Source: Membranipora membranacea
Taxonomy: Eukaryota > Bryozoa > Gymnolaemata > Cheilostomatida > Membraniporidae
NCBI GenBank assembly: GCA_914767715.1
Contig: OU612075.1
Location: forward strand, 8,742,001 to 8,806,000
Reading direction: 5' to 3'
Length of the DNA: 64,000 nt
Positions within the stretch are counted from its first letter, which is position 1; each line of letters opens with the position of its first letter. The notes under the pieces are model-generated. The model saw nothing but the letters and a program-made list of their open reading frames with translations, had not been told where the DNA came from and did no database searches. The position numbers were made by a program, and so were the translations under genes. Of the stretch, positions 60,001-64,000 are shown one piece after another.

Positions 60001-62847
60001 TATTGGTATGTAATATTATAGCAATGGAAAATCTGAAAGGTCTTCTGACTGACAGTATCCATAACCAAGAAGGGCTTTGTATTTTTTCACTACAATCTTT
60101 TCACTATAGTTGTACAAGTTGCTGACCGCAAAACGTTTTGGTCTCGGAATATTACTTAACCTACCACAGGGGTCATGTTAGCCATAGGGTATGGAGTTAT
60201 CATTTCACATATAACATAATTTAGATCCTCTGCCAAAGTTTCTACAGATTTCTCTTGTGTTACATTGTCGTGCGCTGTGAGTAATACTTCTCCATCGACA
60301 GAAGTTAGTGTCATATTCATCTCACCTATATCTACACAACGATAGTATAAATTAAAGAAAAACACTCTACAATTGGAATAAACCGTCCGACGACAAGCCA
60401 GGCACAAAAAAAGCCAAGGTGTTGGCTCTGATCTGACTGGCTGTTGGGTGTGAAAGAGAGCCAATGCAGGTCATTCAGAGAAGTAGAGAAAGTGAATTAA
60501 TTCACACTCACTGTATATAAATAGCTACTTTCAGGGAAGTTCCATCTGACTTGACATTGGCTCTCTCTCGCCCCACAGCAATTCAGAGCCAACACATTGG
60601 CTAGGTATAAATTAGTTGGATTGTTAAAACCATGATGATGTTGATATACCAATTTTTGATGGGAGTAAAAAAAGAAGCTGAAATGGCGGAAGCGAGGTTT
60701 GGTACACAGTGATGTGGATTTAAAAAATCAAGATTGGCTGATTATATCACAAACATAGCACGTAATTAGTTGCCCAACGATCGGCTTTCAACTCTGCACA
60801 TATAAACAACTTAGTAAATGCAAAATGAACAGTCCCTTGGGATATAGATATCAAACAAATGTTGTTATTACAGAAACCGTCCAGTTCTGTATAGGCAGTA
60901 GCCAGCTTTACAAAAAAATCATAGTAGAGTTGGTGCAGCCCGTGTGGTTTGCTAAGACATATTTGAGGTATTTAGTCTAATCCAACACTGGGACATGTCT
61001 TACATCAGTCATACGGTCCTTACAGCACCAACAACAATACTTTATAGGTCTTGAGTGCTGAATGACATGTCCCATACAGCATCAGCCACACGCCTAACAT
61101 CACCCGTCGCCAGTGACAGTTTTTAGTGTCCATTCAGAACAGCATAAATTTTGAAATGGCACCATTTTTAGATAACCATTTTCTTATAATACTACCATTT
61201 TCTGATGGAAACATCAGGATTGGTGAATATATTCTTGATCCATTCAATTTAGCATCATTCAGAAACAGTCTGAAGTAAGTTATGCCAGATAGAAAATCTT
61301 GTCTAGTCAGCAAAAGCTCTCCCTCTGAAATAAAGTATAAAGCATCAGATTGCTGAAAATATCAAACAACTATAAGTAGGCAAGACTTTGGTAGGTGAAA
61401 CGAAGTAGTCTATCATCACCACAGGTGGCTATCTTTCGAGCCTCAAACAAAATTTTGTCCACAAAAGATTTGTTCACAATTTTGAACTTTAAAGACACAA
61501 GCAAAGCTGTCATACAATTCATAAAGTGCCAGCAGGACAAAGCTGAGACAAGACGTCATAATACCTGTTTTGTTTCCTGGTGAGAGAACCAGCTGTTCTT
61601 CACATGTTTGGTTGTCAGCATCAGCGGTGCAGGTGAAGAGAGTGAATTTGGTGAAGCAGGGTCCTGCTGACAGCCACTTCAACACCCACAGTTTGTGGTC
61701 AATATCAGCGGGTACTGTGGTGTTGTACTTGTGACAACCTGAAAATGCATTTTATTGCTTTTGAAATCTTTGTAAAAATACTACAACACTAACTTTCGAG
61801 CATTTGTGTCCATCAACCCAAATCGAGTTGGATCGATAGTTATCTTGGTGGCATGAAACACATTGATCCGACTTTTGTAAATTTGATATTCACCAAGGCA
61901 TAACCAGCTCACACAATTCACATACTTGATGTGTTCAGCAGTGAACACATATTTTTCACATAAAAGATCAGGCCAACTCCCTATTCAGCTGACTCAATAT
62001 ATTTTGCACAAAAAAACTCACCAATGCAGGGTCCTGGCTCCAGTTGATCTGAAACAGAAGAATTACAAAAAATATTCTTGGTGTTGAATGACCCACACTG
62101 ATCAATCCAGGTAATATGGCGTTGTCAAAAATACTGCAACAGATTTGATGCATTTTCAAACAACGTCTCATAGCGCTGGTACACTTTGCGCATGTGCAAC
62201 CGATCAGTTCATGATGGTTATCTTTGCAGTGTGGCGTCTGAGTCAATCCAAGTGTGCTTCAAATGACTTCTCAAACTGTAAAGTCAACCGACCAGCACTG
62301 GGAGAAAATAAGCTTTTCGAGGCAAAATGTATATAGGTCAATCAGGGGCACTGCCGCTACGGTGCGGAGAGACTCGTATCTCAAGAGTCGCTCTGAAATT
62401 CGTTGTTTTGTGGTTTCACTCTAGATCAACCTTGATCCATTTGCTTGCATTTGGAGTTGCCCCTTCCAGTTGATGGGAGGACATTTAATTGCAGGCAAAT
62501 GGATCAAAATTGATCTTGCATCACTCCAACCAATGAACTAAGCTATGATCTGACCACCTGAGCCGAAAAATTTTGCTTCTTTTCATTGGGGTCTATGATT
62601 GTATCAGTTCTAGTGAAAAAATTGAGCAAACACAGTGATAGTTTTACCTACTGACCACAGTGATGCCGATAGCTGTACACACTAGAGAAAACTTCATCCG
62701 CCGAAGTTATGTACATTGCATCGTGTACAAGACAGTCTGATGCTGATGTATCGATGTGTAACACTGTGTATCTCTGACTTGGAATCTCTCTTATAACACC
62801 AATACCATCCACAACCCACTCCATACCACAAAATATGTGTAGATGAC
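39220..62847 (-). CDS. Giant modular transmembrane receptor, family not recognised (5' partial)
   Basis: Forty minus-strand exons join in one frame of about 2336 codons. The N-terminal exons lie beyond the window. N to C order: end of one unrecognised module (62022-62847), three full modules (58715-61738, 55543-58525, 52687-55290), EGF-like plus Thr/Ser-rich stalk (51311-52348), four cysteine-rich cassettes (49785-50855, 48099-49280, 45885-47589, 43779-45494), a transmembrane helix (42301-42418), and a Tyr/Pro-rich tail (39220-42051) ending in TGA at 39220-39222. Nearly all ectodomain exon groups are phase 1 at both ends, which supports one gene built by exon shuffling. I know of no named protein with this architecture. 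A surface receptor for adhesion, recognition or signalling is inferred. Two AATAAA motifs on this strand at 38840-38851 could end the transcript. It could be two genes if the junction between module 3 and the EGF exon were not real, but frame and phase fit. Confidence 0.8.
42301..42418 (-). other. Transmembrane exon of the receptor
   Basis: Encodes LPWWVYLLIILGILLLIF and on to FGIVYGC, then a basic cytosolic flank RRDHHYVEKTE. It enters in phase 1 from the ectodomain and leaves in phase 2 into 41805-42051. This is the single membrane span of a type I protein. Confidence 0.92.
43231..43311. mobile_element. TAGCCAAT/GTTGGCTCT family MITE
   Basis: The left end AGCCAATGTTGTCGCTCTGA and inverted right end TAGCCAATACGTTGGCTCTG define an 81-base element in the intron between 42301-42418 and 43779-43982. 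Confidence 0.75.
43526..43585. repeat. Perfect 22-base-arm hairpin
   Basis: GATCATAGTGGATCATAGTG plus AT at 43526-43547 is exactly complemented at 43564-43585. The arms are themselves direct repeats of GATCATAGTG. Confidence 0.9.
43779..45494 (-). other. Cysteine-rich cassette 4 of 4, truncated, next to the membrane
   Basis: Exons 45405-45494 (CIPNPCPYIWMICEKDE), 44502-44678 (DCGSVAGSEC, GFCYCPSG) and 43779-43982 (QQDCDWMTEG, ICTDRVEVTG, STCQCQD). The last exon holds only the first EGF-like half. The second half is replaced by a short acidic juxtamembrane stretch (IIDSSGVENTESLE) leading to the transmembrane exon. Confidence 0.82.
44371..44434. mobile_element. TAGCCAAT/GTTGGCTCT family MITE
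   Basis: AACCAATGCGTTGGCTCTCA to the inverted AAGAGCCAACAC around a GGCTGG/CCAGCC centre. Intron between 43779-43982 and 44502-44678. Confidence 0.7.
45742..45860. mobile_element. TAGCCAAT/GGCTCT family MITE
   Basis: Starts TAGCCAATGTGCGGGCTTTG and ends with CCATTGGCTCTCTTTCCCAC and CCAACAGCC. It lies just inside the donor side of the intron following exon 45885-46163. Confidence 0.6.
45885..47589 (-). other. Cysteine-rich cassette 3 of 4
   Basis: Exons 47500-47589, 46899-47093 and 45885-46163 repeat the cassette plan. Strings are CDPKPCPFAWMTCERDE, DCSSIPGSRC, VCYCPSGTVLKNIT, QQDCNW, ICTDRIQATG and KCQPFAAC. A short MITE (45742-45860) sits just inside the intron after the last exon. Confidence 0.82.
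48099..49280 (-). other. Cysteine-rich cassette 2 of 4
   Basis: Exons 49191-49280, 48649-48840 and 48099-48377 repeat the 90 / 192 / about 280 base plan of cassette 1, all phase 1 to 1. Conserved strings are CPYAWMTCERD, DCSSIPDSDC, CLCPSGKVLQNVT, QQDCDW, ICTDRVEVTG, STCQCYD and KCQPFAIC. Donor and acceptor sequences (for example GTCAGT after the middle exon and CTGCAG before the long one) are shared with the other copies. Confidence 0.82.
48998..49075. mobile_element. TAGCCAAT/GTTGGCTCT family MITE
   Basis: TAGCCAATGCGTCGGCTCTT at the left and, inverted, GGCCAATGGCTTGGCTCTGA at the right. Intron between 48649-48840 and 49191-49280. Confidence 0.75.
49785..50855 (-). other. Cysteine-rich cassette 1 of 4 (N-terminal)
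   Basis: Three exons, each phase 1 to phase 1: 50766-50855 (SCDPHPCPYAWMICERDE), 50318-50509 (DCGSIPDSEC, GFCYCPSG) and 49785-50072 (CDDQQDCHW, ICTDRVQV, STCQC, KCQQFAVC, CMCPE). The long exon carries two six-cysteine EGF-like patterns. Together they form about 190 residues with roughly 22 cysteines. Confidence 0.82.
51311..52348 (-). other. EGF-like plus mucin-like stalk exon of the receptor
   Basis: One 1038-base exon, phase 1 at both ends. It starts with an EGF-like unit (CLNNGSCVEVNASCNCTEDY, then GDIC). It passes into a Thr/Ser/Pro-rich stretch of about 250 residues with poly-Thr runs and loose repeats of the type 'AxxQGxxNxxGST'. It closes with a second EGF-like unit (KCLPFAIC ... CACQEDALGVECTMYG). 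The stalk is likely heavily O-glycosylated and extended. The closing EGF unit is the same as the second half of the long exon of the downstream cassettes. Confidence 0.82.
52687..55290 (-). other. Receptor module 3, diverged copy
   Basis: Exons are 55129-55290, 54753-54881, 54140-54309, 53557-53686, 52999-53190 and 52687-52749. The first two keep CHKYNATIP, LKW, FTLFLC and LNDATLNGARIYSP. The next three keep exon sizes (170, 130, 192) and phases (1-0, 0-1, 1-1) and the two key cysteines (NLHC, IMCQFKW), but little else. The last linker exon is longer (63 bases, three cysteines). Identical gene structure with lost sequence identity marks this as the oldest or fastest-changing copy. Confidence 0.75.
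52846..52918. repeat. Imperfect hairpin
   Basis: ATACTTGACAACAATGGCTG and CTCTTC are inverted as GAAGAGCAGCCGTTGTTCTC and GAGTAT about 20 bases later. Intronic, between exons 52687-52749 and 52999-53190. Confidence 0.75.
55543..58525 (-). other. Receptor module 2 with an expanded Gln/Thr-rich insert
   Basis: Exons are 58241-58525, 57675-57803, 57096-57262, 56565-56694, 56021-56212 and 55543-55569, with the same order and phases as module 1. The first exon is 285 bases against 174 in module 1. The extra residues are a QTTQTNQT-type repeat inserted between two conserved cysteines. The exon 57096-57262 appears to end in a GC donor (CAG|GCAGGT) where module 1 has GTAGGT; only this choice keeps the frame. 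Confidence 0.8.
58283..58392 (-). repeat. Coding minisatellite inside receptor module 2
   Basis: Repeats of about 9 bases (plus strand GGTTTGGGT and variants) within exon 58241-58525. They encode QTTQTNQT-like residues, keep the frame and are absent from the matching exons of modules 1 and 3. Confidence 0.85.
58715..61738 (-). other. Receptor module 1 (unrecognised repeat domain)
   Basis: Exons are 61565-61738, 61196-61324, 60165-60331, 59448-59577, 59019-59204 and the 27-base 58715-58741. Key strings in order: CHKYNTTVP, LKWLSAGPCF, QLVLSPGN, then LNDAKLNGSRIYSP, then YVICEMITPYP, GCQD, HNISYD, FCGMEW and IPSQRYT. The cysteine in YVIC and the one in FCGMEW could pair across an Ig-like sandwich, but this is a guess. 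The outer exon boundaries are phase 1. Several N-x-S/T sites support an extracellular location. Confidence 0.8.
60411..60604. mobile_element. TAGCCAAT/GTTGGCTCT family MITE, longest copy
   Basis: The left end GTGTTGGCTCTGATCTGACT and right end, inverted, TAGCCAATGTGTTGGCTCTG bound about 194 bases with two internal GAGAGCCAATG-type blocks. Intron between 60165-60331 and 61196-61324. Confidence 0.7.
62022..62847 (-). other. C-terminal exons of module 0 of the receptor
   Basis: Exon 62656-62847 (192 bases) encodes LHIFCGMEW, then GIGVIREIPSQRYT, and ends in a cysteine. It is nearly identical in protein to the matching exons at 59019-59204 and 56021-56212. The 27-base exon 62022-62048 (QLEPGPCIG) links it to module 1. 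The upstream exons of this module are not within the window, so the intron before 62847 exceeds 1.1 kb and holds transposon-derived sequence. Confidence 0.8.
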
Positions 62848-62877
62848 CTTAAAATTTAGGATTAATGTATGATCTAA

Positions 62878-63695
62878 ACCAGTCATGCTCAACCTCGGCC
62901 AAATTGGTCGTATTGTTCGGCCAAATACACCCTTACAACAGAAAAAAATTGAGACACATTTTCACTTGTTCGAAAGTAAAAGACATAAAGGAAATTCTGC
63001 AGTATTCGGTCACAACAGATATATCAGGAAGCACACATAGAAAAGTTCAATTGATGCTCTATTGTAGTAAAAGGGGCGTATTCATGGGTAGGTAAGCAAG
63101 TAAACTAAGGAAAAGAAAACTTGCCATACTAGCCCAAATATGCTATTGACTCAATTTATGTCTATCATTACCAGGTGATATTGGTAGGATCATGAAGCAA
63201 TTATACTGGTATTACCGTTTTCATTGGGAAATTTCTATATTTTATAATGTTCAGAGCTCATCAACAAATTAAAATCCAAAACATGTGAGCTATTCTTCAG
63301 CACTATGGCCTGCCACAAAACATACCTTGAATTTCAATTCAAAGTTTCAAACACGGAAGGGATCAGATAGAATTTGATGTCCCTGTAATTCAATTGTGAC
63401 TCAAAGCTTCATGTGGCCGATTGCTTGTTAGTTGTTTTCCCAAATAGGGCTGGAATGCCTTAAGACCACCTCTGTCTCAAAAAAAATTCTTGGGGTGCCC
63501 AATACCACCTAGCGTCTGGCCCTACCACTTTAAAACCCACAGATACAGGCCTGGATATTTCCCGTTATTATCTGTATCTCAAGTTTTTTAATCAATATTT
63601 TTTAATCAAGTAAAATATTCCCAAAAAGTAGTGTGGCCAATTGGTATGCTGCCAAACAAAAATGTGGCCGAATCCGAAAGAAGGTTGGAAATGCA
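62878..63695. mobile_element. Probable non-autonomous hAT-like element
   Basis: About 818 bases bounded by the same 8-base sequence TGATCTAA (62870-62877 and 63696-63703), the target-duplication length of hAT transposons. The ends are loosely inverted: CCAGTCATGCTCAACCTCGG versus, inverted, TGCATTTCCAACCTTCTTTC. No transposase was recognised. It lies in the intron upstream of exon 62656-62847. Confidence 0.55.
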
Positions 63696-63713
63696 TGATC
63701 TAATCTATTGCCT

Positions 63714-63829
63714 TGATGACAAAAGTTGGCACTGACCAATCAGGTGCCTGACATCTAACACTAATAAAAGTGTGTATCTCAGCTAAATTTTAAAGGCACC
63801 TCGTTGGTCAGTATCAACTTTTGTCATCA
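63714..63829. mobile_element. Hairpin MITE
   Basis: Arms 63714-63748 (TGATGACAAAAGTTGGCACT onward) and 63795-63829 are 35-base inverted repeats with four mismatches. It sits next to the hAT-like element. Confidence 0.8.
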
Positions 63830-64000
63830 CTAATGGCGGATGGCTGAAGAAGAATTTAATCCCTACTTTTTGAGAGCTCATATAACTCCATAGAAAGCTA
63901 TTCACTAGATGTTTTGATGCCACAACTTTCTATTAAATTTTTGACTGGTGGCTCTGCTGGGCAAACCCCAGCTGTGTCAGCAGCGGTTTAAGTAAGCAAT

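Noticed and set aside
62848-64000. Further upstream exons of receptor module 0
   Set aside because: No segment with the GCQD/HNISYD pattern and splice sites was found; the interval is transposon-derived, so those exons must lie beyond the window.

Overview
The window looks like AT-rich nuclear DNA from an animal. All three genes found lie on the minus strand. They are split into many short exons with GT-AG introns, and the splice phases close correctly across almost every junction. The families (a Mesh/SUSD2-like NIDO-AMOP-VWD-Sushi membrane protein, a VIT-VWA protein of the VWA5 group, and a very large modular receptor) are metazoan. A sponge or other non-bilaterian is my guess from the mix of families, the compact introns and the absence of repeats I recognise from vertebrates. 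Phylum-level assignment is inference only.

Layout by coordinate: (1) 1-13025, minus: Mesh/sushi-domain-containing-protein-2-like gene, 21 exons seen, 3' end beyond base 1. Its introns hold a CATGATTTTT minisatellite, a fragment starting like U2 snRNA and a 679-bp TTAA-flanked palindromic element. (2) 13026-21617: about 8.6 kb without a convincing protein gene, holding a MITE plus a truncated neighbour copy, tRNA-derived SINE sequence including a head-to-head pair, and weak hints of a plus-strand spliced transcript. (3) 21618-37034, minus: complete VWA5-like gene, 17 exons, about 1178 residues. (4) 37035-39219: intergenic. (5) 39220-62847, minus: one large transmembrane receptor gene, 40 exons in the window, about 2336 residues, 5' end beyond the window. 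(6) 62848-64000: intron or upstream sequence containing a probable non-autonomous hAT-like element and a hairpin MITE.

The most interesting object is the receptor gene at 39220-62847. Reading N to C, its ectodomain has three tandem copies (plus the end of a fourth) of a roughly 250-290-residue, six-exon module that I do not recognise. It continues with an EGF-like repeat, a Thr/Ser-rich mucin-like stalk, and a tandem array of cysteine-rich three-exon cassettes. A single transmembrane helix and a tyrosine- and proline-rich cytoplasmic tail follow. Almost every ectodomain unit is bounded by phase-1 introns, and most tail exons by phase-0 introns. This is the pattern of a gene grown by exon-cassette duplication. 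I infer a lineage-specific adhesion, recognition or signalling receptor; no function is shown by the sequence.

All three genes encode proteins with extracellular-type or adhesion-type domains, and all point the same way, but nothing shows co-regulation. Short MITEs with TAGCCAAT...GTTGGCTCT ends recur in the introns of the first and third genes.
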